The notes under the pieces are model-generated. The model had not been told where the DNA came from, searched no databases, and saw only the letters and a list, made by a program, of their open reading frames with translations. The position numbers and the translations under genes are program-made. Shown one piece after another: positions 1-13,034 of a DNA stretch of 64,000 bases (position 1 is the first letter of the stretch; every line of letters starts with the position of its first letter). This stretch comes from Henckelia pumila (lineage: Eukaryota; Streptophyta; Magnoliopsida; Lamiales; Gesneriaceae). The stretch covers positions 1-64,000 of the forward strand of contig NW_027331841.1 of assembly GCF_033568475.1 (NCBI RefSeq), in the 5' to 3' direction.

Positions 1-139
1 AGTGATAATCACGATTCTTTAAGTTAAAAAATCACAGTACTTTAAATTTTTTTAATTAATTTTTTTAATAAAATTTTATTTTAATTGTTATATTTTTGTG
101 TTAAATGAATCGTATTATAATTTAATAAATAATTACAAA

Positions 140-177
<38 letters not shown>

Positions 178-900
178 AAGTTTGAAAGCATAAATGAAAG
201 ATAAAGTAATAAATTATCATGACAAATAACTTAGCAGTTAATAATTTTAGTTATTATGTTTGTTAATTATGAACACTAATTTCGTATATTATTTTATGTA
301 AATACTAATTATTACAATTATGTAATATGTTTTGATCTCTCATTTTCTGGCCATTTAATATTTTGAGTTAATGTTTTAGAATATATTTTTTCATCACTTT
401 ATATTTTCATCTATATATCATTTTGTATCTAACGTGCTAAATATTTTTTATAGTGTCTTATTTTTTACTTGTGATATATTCAAAGTTTCTAAGTTATATG
501 CAAAGACTTCTGAATCAATATTTTTTTCATTGAATTAGATAGTGAAGTAAATAGACATTAGTCTATATAAATATATTTTATTATTAGTATTATTTTTTAA
601 ATTCAATTATATAATTACTGGATCATAAAATAAGTTATTTTGCCGATAAACATTCATGAATAATCACTATAAATATCAATGTAACATACAACTCGATATG
701 ACAAGCTTAGAGCCTTCTAGGGAATACATTGTCAAAAAGAAAAACCAGCAAAAAAAGTGACCATGTTATTTGAAGTTGACACTGTTGTAGAACAAATAAA
801 TTCCGATATATGGCTTCTTGTGGTGTAAAGAATATATAAATAGATATGGATCTCTGTGTAAACAAACTTATACCCAGATTTTGTATCCTATTTCTCTGTA
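1..900. other. AT-rich intergenic DNA with an (AT)n microsatellite
   Basis: I see no gene here. It is the 3' flank of the PMT21-like gene, whose stop codon is at 903-901. An (AT)n run lies at about 144-172. Short open frames here lack any recognisable protein pattern. Confidence 0.7.
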
Positions 901-3368
901 TTATCTTGAACTTTTCTTTGAATACCAGAGTTTCTTCTGGCAAATCAGAATCTTTTCTGATTCGACAGCGTATTCGGTGTCTTCTTTCCGACAGCCCCAT
1001 CTCATCCCTTTAGCTAATGCAGCCACCGCATCCACAAGGTAGCTCGATTCGCGAATTAAGGCGTAACCGTTTGGCCGGAGGATACGGTCCATTTCGAGCA
1101 AAACATACTTCATTTCACACCTGTCAAATAAAATAGTTCCTGTAAATTGCTTTACAGTTGAAAAAGTAGAAATTTTATCAAGAAATGTGGTATTTGATTG
1201 TTTACCTGTGACTTTCGGCGGTGAAAAGGCCGTCTAGATGAAGAAGATCGTATGTTCGAGGATACGTTGAGAAAGCCTCACACCTAACAAAACAGACTAA
1301 TATGAGACATTGTTGAAAAAAGAGGAGGGTACTGTTTGGGTTGTGCGTTGATACGATGATCTATTTTCGAGTGAGAGGCCGTAAGTTACCAGTCGTGATA
1401 TGTCCCGATGAGGCCTCTATCGTAGACTACGCCGAGTGTATTAGGAGCGTAAGAGGAAACAACATTCATGACCCATGAAGGGTACTCAACTAAACCAGCA
1501 GCGAAACCTCCATACATAGTGTTCATGTCCATGATGTTTCTTATCTTGTCTGTTCCGATAGCTGGGAGCAACTTCCTGTAGTGTTTTACTCGTGTCTTCC
1601 ATTTACTATCGTCGTGCTTGAAACCACCGTCACTTCCACCACGAATATCAGACACACGTTCTGGGGCAGTATGCAGCCGTTCCGGCCATTTTGGTAGCGA
1701 TTTTAATGCTAGTTTTTTGTACTTGAGATTAGGAGTAACGACACAACCTCGGATTGGAGTGTACCATGCTGAATCGGGTTCAAGACTGTCATCGCATTTT
1801 GGAGGATACACATCGGGAGCATCAAGTTTACTGTAACAGCTGCTATCTGATAATTTCTGCCAGACAGCAATGTCGTCTTTCTTCTTGTACAATTTGAAAC
1901 ACATTGAAGTAAGCAATTCTTGCAACTTTTCATAATCGGATTTCTGCTCTTCAATGGTCGTGTTCCATCCCCTCCAACGATTCTCATAGTTCACCGGAGG
2001 GCCCGAGAGAACCCAGAAACCACCAGGCCGAAGAACACGGTTTATCTCTAATAGGTAAATTCCACCTGAAAATTCACAATAATCAAGTAAAAACCAAAAC
2101 CATGCTCGGAGCAAGGATTGTAACTTCGAATATTTCTAGTATTCCAGGGAACTACCGAATTCGGTCCATGGTATAAGGCATCTTGAGCAATGTGCCATGT
2201 CAAAAGAACTTGATGGAAAAGGGAGTCGCTGTGTTGAGATGACACCAAGAATGGCAGGAATTCCGCGTTCTAGAGCAAATTGAACTTGAGCCTCGTGATT
2301 ATCTCTAGGGGCAAGCGAGACCGTCAAGATCCCACGGTCGAGTAAATCTCCTCCCCAGCTAGCAACCTATACAAATTAAGCACACAAGAACTTAAATACT
2401 TGATGCTAAAGTATACAGATGAACACAACTAATGAGAGAAACACACAAATCGGACTCACCCCACATCCGGTATCGATGGCAGTTCGGATTGTTCCATCTT
2501 TCATTTCCGGGATCAAATCTTGCATCAAATCAACATACAGACTGACACCATTGGGAAACATTGTGCCACCACCGGGGAAAAGGAACTTCTCCCCTTCTTT
2601 CTTAAGCCAATGTTGATTAGACTTTTGTTTGTTAATCCAATCATATGGAACATTCCTGTGCAGAACAGATCATTATAAATGTAAACTTTTAGCATAACTC
2701 GCAAATGGAAGCCTTCCTCGCTATATTAAAAACAATATAATTCAAATATTTTAAACTACACGGCAACTAAAATGCCAAGTTATAATCCTCAGATTGCTCC
2801 CTAACATGATTACAATAAACCGAAACCAGAACTTTTAGCAGGATAATGAAATTACCTGTACCAACATTCGTCCCTGCTCTTTGGCCATCTGATTGGTAAT
2901 TTATAACCATCAGGTGGGGGAATTATGCATTCTTTCTTTTCAAACACAGGAGGGCAATGTCGTTCAAGAAACGAAAGGCGGTGAAGGCTGTACTTTTTCC
3001 ATCTCTGCAAGAAAAAAACGAGAGCTTAATCTCATCTGCACAACATTTAGAACAAGAAATCAACTGAATTCAAGACCTCAGAATCGAATATTAGAAACCT
3101 TTGGATCTGTGCAGGGCGTGTAATCTTGAAATTCGAGGCCGCATTCGGGAAAAGTTACAGCTTTAATTTGAAGAGATCCTCCGATCGATTCCTCGGATGT
3201 TTCCACAGATTTACTGATATCTTTAGATACATATCTATCTTTTTCATTACAAAAAATTCCACCAAGATAGAACGAAAATCCACACAAGGCGATGAACATT
3301 ATGGATATGGGAACTGCTCTAGAATTTTTACTAGGGTGTGTACTTGGTTTTCCATCTTTATCCTTCAT
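901..3368 (-). CDS. PMT21: PMT21-type putative methyltransferase (ERD3-like), 7 coding exons
   Basis: Golgi type-II membrane protein of the plant PMT (DUF248, QUASIMODO2-like) methyltransferase family, thought to methylate pectin or other wall polysaccharides. Exons, read on the minus strand: 3368-3099, 3004-2856, 2655-2460, 2366-2156, 2065-1390, 1283-1206 and 1120-901. All introns are GT/AG. The pieces sum to 1800 nt, or 599 residues, the usual length for PMT21. A cytosolic tail is followed by one membrane segment at about residues 19-37 ([13 protein letters not shown]). The SAM-binding motif DTGCGVASWGG spans the exon 3/4 junction. The motifs [14 protein letters not shown] and [11 protein letters not shown] mark the two methyltransferase halves. 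The start is the ATG at 3368, because the open frame further upstream begins with TTG. The match to Arabidopsis At4g19120 is from memory and strong. Substrate is inferred from the family only. Confidence 0.93.
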
Positions 3369-3390
3369 GGTTTCTTGATTTCTCGACAAT

Positions 3391-4300
3391 CTGCAAGTAT
3401 ATGAGACTAGGTGAATATTACTTCAACTTAAGCTTCAAAAAGAAGTCCAAATTTCTGAATACAATCCCGATCCTTACGAATCATGAATCAAACAGACAAA
3501 ACATGATAAATTAGAGGAAAAAAGGCAAACAACGACATCAATATGTAGCAAAAATAGTGTCTGAAAAAGATTATAATTATAAACATATAAATAGCTTAAT
3601 CTAACACATATGTAGCAGCAAACGCAAACAAAAATGAAGAGAAAAGGGACACAAAACTTTTAATGCCACTATTTGTGTGTGTTTCACGAGAGGTTGGAGC
3701 CAAAAATCTGTATGAATTTCAGCCTACTTCTCGAGGGCCCTCTTCATCTTTAAGCTGACAAAAGATGAAAGAAAAAGAAACCACCTAATAAAGGATTCTC
3801 ACCTAACTAGCGTAGCCATGCAAAAGAAACCAAAAACACTCGATGCAAAAAAAGTTTAATCATGCCTTATAGATGTAGAAAAGTTCGCTCAAGAAACAGA
3901 GGAACCCAATCAACCCCTCTGAATAATAACATAATCCCAAAGTTCTAACAACAAGAAGAAGAAAACCAAAACAAGATTCCATAATGGAATTCGCAATAAA
4001 GATCCAATCTTTTAACCAAAATATCCATACAAAGCTCAAGAGCCTCGTCCAAACTCCAAATCAGATCCAATTACCAAAACAAAATCCAAAACAAAAAAAA
4101 AAACAGATCACGGAAATGGAGGCTTCCCATTTTGGCAGATTTCGACAAAACAACACAAGAAACAGAGAAAAGTGTCAATTTTTAACAAGAAAAAGGCGCA
4201 ATGCAAAGAGAGGAGTCAAGATCTGCCCCCACAAATAACAAAAATATCCGATATCATAATCTGATGATGAGAAACATCAAAAGATCGAAAAAGTACCTTA
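3391..4300 (-). other. Probable 5' UTR intron of the PMT21-like gene
   Basis: On the minus strand a good acceptor (TATACTTGCAG) ends at 3391, 22 bases before the ATG. Plausible donors lie at 4296 (TAAG/GTAC) or 4301 (TTGT/GTAAGG). There is no convincing coding frame between them. This places the transcription start around 4450-4560, upstream of which the sequence becomes plain AT-rich spacer. A leader intron of about 0.9 kb is common in plant housekeeping genes. This is inference from splice motifs only. Confidence 0.55.
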
Positions 4301-4559
4301 CACAATAGAATGCGTATATGTATATGAAGCTACACACTTCTTCTGACACGAAATCGAGGACCAATCAAACTCAAAGTACTTTCCGAAAACAAGACTGTAA
4401 ACCTTAAGAACCAATGCCAACCCAAGAACGAAGAGAAATCCCACTTACTACTTATTTATTGATGAACGAGGGACAAAAGAATGTGACAGAAAATTGAAAG
4501 AGTGGTACCCAACCTTGTGAAGAGGGTGAGGGAGAGATGTGAATGTGTACTTTACTCTG

Positions 4560-7500
4560 AAACACCGAGGTTCATCCTCTCATGCATATAGAGACAGACA
4601 TGTGTAATGTGTAGCTGTCTTTTAACTGGTTTTTTATTTTATTTTATTATCATATAGTAATAGAATAAATAATATATGATATATATTCTTATCTTTTTTG
4701 GATTTGGACTTTGAAAGGGTGCCTTCCTGCTTGTTTCTTCATGGTGTGTAGTATTATTTTTTTGTGGGGTTAATTCAAATTAACAAGTTCTTATGGTTAA
4801 AGTAGGAAAATGAGAGAATAATCTATCTACTTTATTACTGATGAAGTTTATGGGACACGAAATGGGGTGGGTGGAATTATTGTTATTAGTATTATTATTT
4901 GATTTATGGAAATGGCTCTTCCCATTCTTACCAGAAATAACTGCTACTGAAAAATATGGTCCACTGCAAATATGACACGTAGTCATGCATTTACGAATGG
5001 GTCATGGGCCGGGTTGTGTTTTTACTCGTGGAATATTTGTTCCAAGAAATATTGACTTGTTCAAAGTTAACTAATAGTATTCGGTTTAAAACACGAATAT
5101 TTGCAAATTAAATCAAGTTAATCAAATCAAATAAGGAGTGTCGGTCCATAACCCCATTGCAATCCATCATTTTTCGTAATATTACCAATAATATTATCAA
5201 CTAAACGTGTCTGTTTGATATGGTGAGTAAATCGATAAGTGGATTTAGCTTATTTTTTTATTCAATTTGTTCAGTCCATCTGCAATGAGGCGGGAGGGCT
5301 ACTTATCTAGCGGGACGGTTGTTAGGGTGCTAATCCATTTTGACTGCTCTCATAACATGTTTGTCCAAGAAAATATTGATAGAAAATCGGATACATTCGG
5401 ACATTAATCACTTGAGGTATAGGTATACATGCATGATACATATATACACAAATAATATATAGATATAACGAGGAAAGTAGTTAAAAGGGTAGAATTAGCT
5501 AGGGGCAATGACATAGGTACGCAGCGTCTTACGCGTTTTCCATTATTCAATGGGTTGCATCAATCCTTTGACGGTGCCCGCATATCAAGATTTAATTATT
5601 GATGATTACTGCGACTATAATTACAATATAATGACAATAATAATAGTATATATTATATAAAGATAAAATATGAAAGTGACTTTTACGTGAATAAAATAAG
5701 TGCCGTCATTTGTAGATATATGAATATAATAATATTATGAAATGAAAAAAAAAAAAAAAAATTGGATGGGCATGGCAAATTGGCAAATTGGCAATTGGCA
5801 TGAACGGATCGGAGTGGACTTAACAAACTTCACATGTATTTTGACAAACTCATTAATTGGCCTACACTATTCAACGCCCATTCTCATTTTTGTTTTCTTA
5901 GTTTTCCCTAATCTGTCGGTTGCCCCAGCTCCTATTTATTTTTTTTTATTTTTTTTTGGAAAAGTATAAACAAATTAAAGATTAATACACATTCCGAAAC
6001 TTGATGATTGTGTTTGAATTCTGGGATGAATCTAGGAATTAGAGTTAAGGTAGACTTGAACTTAAAGTAATAAATTATATTATTATAAAAAACATAATAA
6101 ATTTTATTCATAACACATTTTGAAACTCGTATGAAAATTTCATGAATTTTGAGTAATACAATAATAAATAAGACTCAAAATTTTCATTTTTTCCGACCAC
6201 TACAATTTATTTTGATGCAACAACGAATAATTTCATTATTCAAGTAATATATTTTGCTCTCAAATCATGAAAAAATATCACTTTTTAATACATTCATATC
6301 ACACAACTATTATAATAATTTTAAAAACTAATCTGAAATAAAAAGATATTTTGTTTGTATCTGTATTTGAGATTTGAGAGGCCAAAGTCATAAACTGAAT
6401 TTTATAGAAATTTTTTTTAAAAAAAATAACAAGCATACAAGATTTAAATTTTACTACACTATTAATTATTTTGAAAGATTTAAAATTTACTACACTATTA
6501 ATTATTTTGAAATTATATATATATATATATATATATTTGTAGTTTAAAGAAGTAAAATCATAATTCGAATCCAACTCATACATAATATTATTTACATGTG
6601 AATTTAAGATTTGATTTATTATTTCATTATAACAATTATATTATACTATTATTATAAATAATGGAATCCAAGGATTTTAATTTTATCATTAAATACGAAT
6701 AATAGGCTTAATTGTTATTTAAATGTAGATCAAACGAAAATTCCCAATAATTTTTATTGAATTCAAGAGCCAGTCATGAATTGATGAGCCAGCTAGCAGG
6801 AATTAATAATTGGCGGGGTTTCTTTTTCTAAACATGCATGCATGATGCATATATATATTGTGGTCCATGCATATACCATTTACGTGATAAAAATTTTAAA
6901 AAGTGTCACATGTACTTGAGAATTTTGATTGTTTGCCGGCATAGATGACAACATTGCATTATTAATTAATGAAAAACATCATGTTATGTGTCGTGCACAA
7001 AATTAAGTAAGTCTTCATGAAGACGATGTCCAAATTAATGAAATAGACGAGTGTTTGGCAAATGGTCAATAGTTTGATTCCAACTACCAACACGTTTTTG
7101 TACTAGTCTATCGCACAAGATCTGTTCAATACGATTCATCTGACTGGCTTGATTTGCAGACGATTATGTTGGGTCGATAGTGTGCTCAGTGCATACAAAA
7201 ATGTTTGAGACTACGAATTCGCAAGTAATCACAAAAATGCAAAGCATGCATGATCTCATCATTAACAATTTAAAATATATATTGATGTCATGGGATATAT
7301 CCCGAGATATAGTCTGTTGATATCTCGGGATATATTTATTTTTTCGCATGAATTTAGACCGAGATTTGTGATAACAGAGACAGGTTATTGGTGTCTTGTA
7401 ATTATTATTGGATATGAGCCTCGCAAATATTCACTATATACACTCGGGTTTGAACTTGTCAATATTATCAGATCATTGGCCACATCTCATCAGATCATGA

Positions 7501-10500
7501 GTATTGCCCTCTTAGTCATGGACTGACATAAGGGGATACAAGTCTTCCACGATCTAAATCACGGAAAAATTTTATATACTGTTTCTGCCTCATTACACAA
7601 ACAATGTGGGAAGGGAGTTTCTACAATTTCTTCCCCATGATGTTTTCCATGTTTTCCTCTATTTTTTTCTCACATGTTTTTCTGTCTGACTTAGGTATCG
7701 AAGGGTCACGCCAGGAGAAATCCTGACGTCCCCTAACCGATTTATTTATGATTTTCAGGCAAACACAGGTGGAGAATTCACAAATACACTGAAAGGAAAT
7801 TTTGGGATCACATCATATGTATATATATTATTCCATTTATTTTTTCTAGATTTGAAGAAGATCATGTTCGTATTTGAACATTTTATTTAAAAAGAATGCA
7901 GTAATTAGACATTGTACCGTTGTACGTGCCTAGGCATATGCAATGAGTGAACTATTTAATTATTATATTATTTCTTTTCATAAAATTTATATTATAGGTG
8001 TGTGTGACGAGCACTCCGCAAGTTTGATCTATAATTTTCAACCAAATATTTTCTTCAATCACTGGATATTAAAAAAAAAATCCCACCACCGACGCCAAAT
8101 ATTATATTAGAAAATATATAGTATTTAATTGGTTGATGGTGTTCAGTAATTAAATTTAATATATATTCAATCAATTGATTAACACTGGTGTTGACCAGAT
8201 AATTAATCAGCCAAACTTGGATCACATGCCTAGGTGAGGGATGGATACTCCCGCCATTTGCTGCATTCTGAACGTACTTAATTTAATATTGATTCGGAGA
8301 AAGCGACAATTGATTCTTTGCTCTTCTTTACGCGTTTGTTATAACTCAATTTCCGCGCATGGATTTGTTTTTTATTTGGTAGAAAAATTAATTGATGTGA
8401 ATAAATTTATCACATAGTACTTACCAACAACTAGAAATATTAGTAATATTTTTTTCGGAGTAGCTTTTCTAAAATTGAATTGGCTCTGGAAGATTTTTCT
8501 TGCTCGAAACATATGCAAAATAACAATTATTTTTATTAATGTAAGGTTTCGAATATCAACTATAAATTCAAGTCCATACAAAACTTATATACGTATAGAA
8601 CAATTTCAATAGAGTTTGTCGGCCAAACTATATATTATTAATTAATATATTACATAATGTAAAAATATAGTCAAAATACATGAGCAAAATTCACAATATG
8701 CATGATGTGCACGTCTGGAAAATAATACAGGGGCCGCAACAATTGATTATTCTAAAAATTAAGTGCATGTGCCACCCGATGTGACAATTCCTCGTTCACA
8801 TTATATTTTCCTTTTTACAATATAAATGCCGATGGTGGGCATAGTGTATTTTTCATGATCTCTATTTAATTAATTATTAGTCATTTTAATAGATCTTACA
8901 TGTATAAAATTAGAATGAGACTAATCAATTATTTGCTATATAATATACGAGGTGAAATCATAACTTTAATTTAGGCATAGGTTGAATGGGGTACTACATT
9001 CATTTTTTTCATTGGTTATGATGATAAACTAATCAATTGGCAATTAGAAAAGAAATTTAATATGATATAATATCATTAATTAATAAACTGAAATATTCGA
9101 GTTTAAATTAATTAATAATACAGTTCAAAAAAATTAATTAATAATAGAAAAACTTATCAATTCATCCAATCTTTTAATTAAAATCACTAGAAAGCTAAGA
9201 AATAATCTTCCGGAAATTGAATATCGTTCAGTAGCAGCCTCTGAAACAAATGGGCCGTCCAATGGACCATGGGCAACGGGTTTTTATCTTTGGGATTTGG
9301 GTTGTTTGATCCATATTAGATCATTATTATAACGGGCCGGACTCGGGTTGTTTGATCCATGTCTTGTAGCCTCGAATATTTTCTGCACGTGGCTCAGAAT
9401 CTAGATAACTTCTTTATGATAGCATTCGATCAGCTATAATTCTTGTTTTCCGAGTCCAAATATTATTGAATTTAATTGGCTACATTCTTTTTTAAGATCT
9501 TGACCTAGAGGGTGCGATGAATACTCGATCTAAGCTTGAAAAGTTCTTCCAATCCGGTTTCGGATAAGCGATCGCGGCTTCGACGATCAACTATGTCATA
9601 CCCATGAAGTTGTTATAATTGCCCCTTTCTTCTTCTTCTTAGGTTTAGGGTAAAATAAGCACCGTTACAAAAGGTTGATAAGAGCACTAATTTGAATTTT
9701 TTTTTTCATGAAATGAGAATTCGTAGTCGCTACCTTTTTAATGAACAACCAACATTTTGTATAGCTAGCTCCCAATATCCTCGATAATTAGCATGAGACT
9801 TCTCTAACTTATAAAATATTTTTGGGACTTTCCTATGGTTCTTCCTTTCGTTTGTTTTTGCATGTAGATGAAGGTTCGCTTGGATAAATATTTTTAATAT
9901 ATTTTTATTGTTTTATAAGTTATAAAAATTTAAAGCATGCGTGTGAACAAGATTTTCGTAAAAAAAAAAATTTGAAGTTTTTTTTTAAAAAAAATGTTAT
10001 TGAAGTATCGTTTCTAAAAAAACAATTGAGATATGTATTCTTTGATGTTTTTAGAATTGAAGCATTGATGAAACACAAAATATATTAAATTTTAATTGTA
10101 AAAACATTGTTATAGAAAAGTTGTCCAAATAGTACATATTTACTCTCTAAATAACTTTTAAAGCATTTATAATTTTTTTGAAACAAACACTTCTATAAAA
10201 ATGTTTTATAAAATTTTCAAAGAATAAAAACAAATACAAAAGATATAAATTAAATTTGCAGCAAGGCCATTAATGTTGAAATTGACAATACTTAAACTTA
10301 TACATTCTTGAACATTATTGCATGCCGCTTGGGAAACGCAGCATACTAACACATATAAATGGTGTAGGGTATCATGAGAATTATTTTCGATATTTCTTAC
10401 ATCAATGGTCCTATTATATTGTTTCATATCTATTTTAATAATACTATAAAAGACCATCAGGGAAAAAAAAGAAAGGATTTCTTTCATTAGATCATATTCA

Positions 10501-10560
10501 CAATCAACATCAACACATGCATGAACTGTGTTCACAAAATGAATCTATATCATTACAAAA
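4560..10560. other. Six-kilobase AT-rich intergenic region
   Basis: No gene is supported. It holds simple repeats (for example (AT)n at about 6510-6534), a 16-bp direct repeat GGGTTGTTTGATCCAT at about 9299 and 9346, a perfect hairpin at 7295-7335 (listed separately) and low-complexity stretches at 9880-10210. On the minus strand about 40 codons stay open at 9530-9610, but I recognise no family. Confidence 0.65.
7292..7335. repeat. Perfect 15-bp hairpin with an overlapping 12-bp palindrome
   Basis: Arms ATATATCCCGAGATA (7295-7309) and TATCTCGGGATATAT (7321-7335) are exact inverse complements around an 11-base loop. The left arm overlaps a self-complementary GGGATATATCCC (7292-7303). No gene is nearby. 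It could be a remnant of a short foldback element or a structured RNA. Confidence 0.7.
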
Positions 10561-10591
10561 TTAACTACATATCAGGAAATTAAATTGTATC

Positions 10592-11815
10592 ATCCTACTG
10601 ATCTCCTTTGCTTGCATTTGGTTTTCGTTCAAACTTGATGTCATCACTTCGCTCCTGCAGCAGACTCAAGCCGTTTACTTTGCTTGTTTGATTCCCTGTT
10701 TCTTTCCTGGATCGCCAACTAGCTAGAAGTTTATGCTTCAGATAACGAGAAATGAATGAAATATCTTAAATTTGCATATTTCACTTGTGTTTATACATGT
10801 GTGATGAAATGAATACAATTATATTCTCCAATTCTTTCTCGTTCTTTAGTTTTTCTATCTTATATAAATGTTATGTATATAGATATAATTAAACAGCAAG
10901 TTAATTATACATTTGCAACAGAATGAACATTGGCCCAACTGGGCACACAAACTGCCGACTGAAAATGACTCTGGATCGAACAGATGCGACTCTATTTTGT
11001 TTTCTTTCCAAAAGTGCCTCATACGAATCTATCCCATTTCGATTGAAGAACAAAAACCAACAAGTAGACGGCTTAAAATTCAGAATAAGAACAGTGGATT
11101 GAAGAATATCCCATGAGCCAAATCAAAGGGAGGAACCAAAATTGATGCACGAAGAGTAGCTGATACACAAACGCATACAGAACACATGAATTGCACACAC
11201 ACATTAAAACAGAAAAAATAAAAAAAAAAGAGTAACTTCCCAAGAAACTCAACATTCATAATCTCACTAGACGTGAACCTAAATGCTACCTTGATTGATC
11301 TAGAAAAATGAATCATCGTTGCATCTCACCAAAAACATGAGAAGAAGAAAAACAGAATCAAGCATGTCAATCAACAAGAACAAGAAACTATTCCTCAGAT
11401 CTGAAAAAAATATGAGCAGCGATTGAGGAACAATTAGAATTAATAAATAGTTTTACACCTGATTTGAATCGACGGAGAATTAATCAGCGCCATAGAAAAA
11501 CACTGCCCTGTTTCGTTTCGTATTCACCGCTGCCTCCGATTCAGTTGATGCAAGGCGGGAACCTAATTCCGCCGGCGTCAAAGTATACACCCCGATATAT
11601 GCTGATACATATACGAATAGGGAGAGTATGCTCAGCCAGCCAATTCAATAGTTCCCGACCTGCACCAAGCGAATCGGAGACCGCCGCAAGAAATGAAATC
11701 CGAGCAGAAATGGATCTGAGGGAGCTGGGAACAGAAACCACAGTACTCTGATCGATGATGTGTGAACTGAAAACACATGGAGGATTTTCCCCCAAGAACG
11801 CACGGGATTTTATAG
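10592..11815 (-). other. Doubtful small transcription unit (possible small protein or lncRNA)
   Basis: On the minus strand, CTATAAAATCC at about 11812 is a good TATA box, followed by C/T-rich leader-like sequence. An ATG at about 11494 opens a short frame (MALINSPSIQI) that stops at a splice donor-like AG/GTGTAAAA, 11459-11450. Near 10750-10592 a frame of about 55 codons stays open and ends with SLLQERSDDIKFERKPNASKGDQ-like composition before TAG. I could not connect these pieces in one frame through a convincing middle exon, and I recognise no family. It may be a small-protein gene, a non-coding RNA or chance. Confidence 0.25.
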
Positions 11816-11869
11816 CTGAGACGGACGCACGGGATTTCGCCACGTGTCATTTTTTTGGAGGGCATAATG

Positions 11870-12447
11870 GATACTGATATTGAAAAACATTTGGCTCTGG
11901 ATTTGTTCTAAATTACGACGAGAACCACTCACTACACGTGGAAGTACCAGTGGTAGCACGTGCGCCTCGTACGAGGCCCATACCTGTTAGTGTATGTACA
12001 TTTATTTTTATTTTTATTTTTTTTATCAATAGGTACATTTATTTTTATGTAAGATACGAAAAATCTACTGATTCTTTTTCATTTATCTTTTTGTTTAATA
12101 TAATAAAATAAAATTAATTATTCTTAATTAAATTTATATTGTTTGTGTGTCTACGTGTACTTGCTAAAATGAGAATATGTGATTTCACCGGTTATTTTTG
12201 TAGTTTACACTTTTGGGGTAAATGGGCGGCTCATTGGGAATGGAATCTGATTTGTTCTTCTAACCTTTTTGTCAATTTCATTCGGTATTTATGGGTCGAT
12301 GAAATTCAGTTTTAATGGGGTAATTTTGTGGTTATTAATGAAAAAATATTATTTTTTATGTAAAATTATTGTTATTATTTATTGTAAACATGAATAGGAT
12401 GGATCCGTTTTGTTGATAAAGATTCGCGATCGTCTTAAATATTAAGA
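11870..12447. other. Intergenic spacer
   Basis: No gene or clear repeat is visible. A G-box-like CACGTG lies near 11935 and another ACGTG at about 11957. If the doubtful minus-strand unit below 11815 is real, these would be in its promoter. Confidence 0.5.
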
Positions 12448-13034
12448 AGGTGTTTAGGAGAGATTATAAGCTCTTAAAAACAACTTACAAGTTGTTTCAG
12501 AACTTATAAGTTTTTTAAATTTGTTTGGCAACTTTTTGTCAAATAGCTTATAAACTGTCAAAATTTGGCAGCGTATAAGTTGTTTTTAAAAAATTAAGGT
12601 GACCCCTATTTTTTTAAAAAGATCTTATTTTATATTTTATTTTTTTCCATATTATCCTTGTATATTTTATTAAATTCTCACCACACCTCTGCCCATTTTT
12701 TGTACATGATTTATCAAATTTTTTTCTAAATTAAAATTAAAAATAGTTTTATTTTTTAATTATATGTTTAATATTTATGATAAATTTAAAACTATTTTTG
12801 TATGTATATTACTATTTAAATTATTTTCATAGTATTTTATCTTTTTTGGTAATTTCGACAATAAAAATATCTTATAATACCAAACATATCAACATCTTTA
12901 AGTTGTTTAAAATAAGTTCATTCAAACACCTTAACAACTTATTTTATAAAACCTGACAGCTTATAAGCTCTTAAAACAACTTATAAGATCCTAAAACTTA
13001 TAAACTATTTTTAATAAGTTTAGTCAAACACTTT
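12448..13034. mobile_element. MITE-like element with GTGTTT-type terminal inverted repeats
   Basis: The left end AAGGTGTTTAGGAGAG and the inverse of the right end AAAGTGTTTGACTAAAC resemble each other. Both ends carry the TTATAAGCTCTTAAAA.CAACTTA motif next to the termini. A further internal copy of the end sits at about 12900-12950 (ATTCAAACACCTTAAC). This matches the look of hAT-type MITEs, but I found no clean 8-bp target duplication, so the superfamily is uncertain. Confidence 0.5.

Noticed and set aside
9500-9620. Open minus-strand stretch reading DRRSRDRLSETGLEELFKL
   Set aside because: Only about 40 codons, no start codon and no recognised family; could be a pseudogene scrap but cannot be supported.
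11541-11843. 100-codon minus-strand frame near 11.7 kb
   Set aside because: It begins with a non-ATG codon and reads straight through the best TATA box, so it is more likely promoter and leader sequence.
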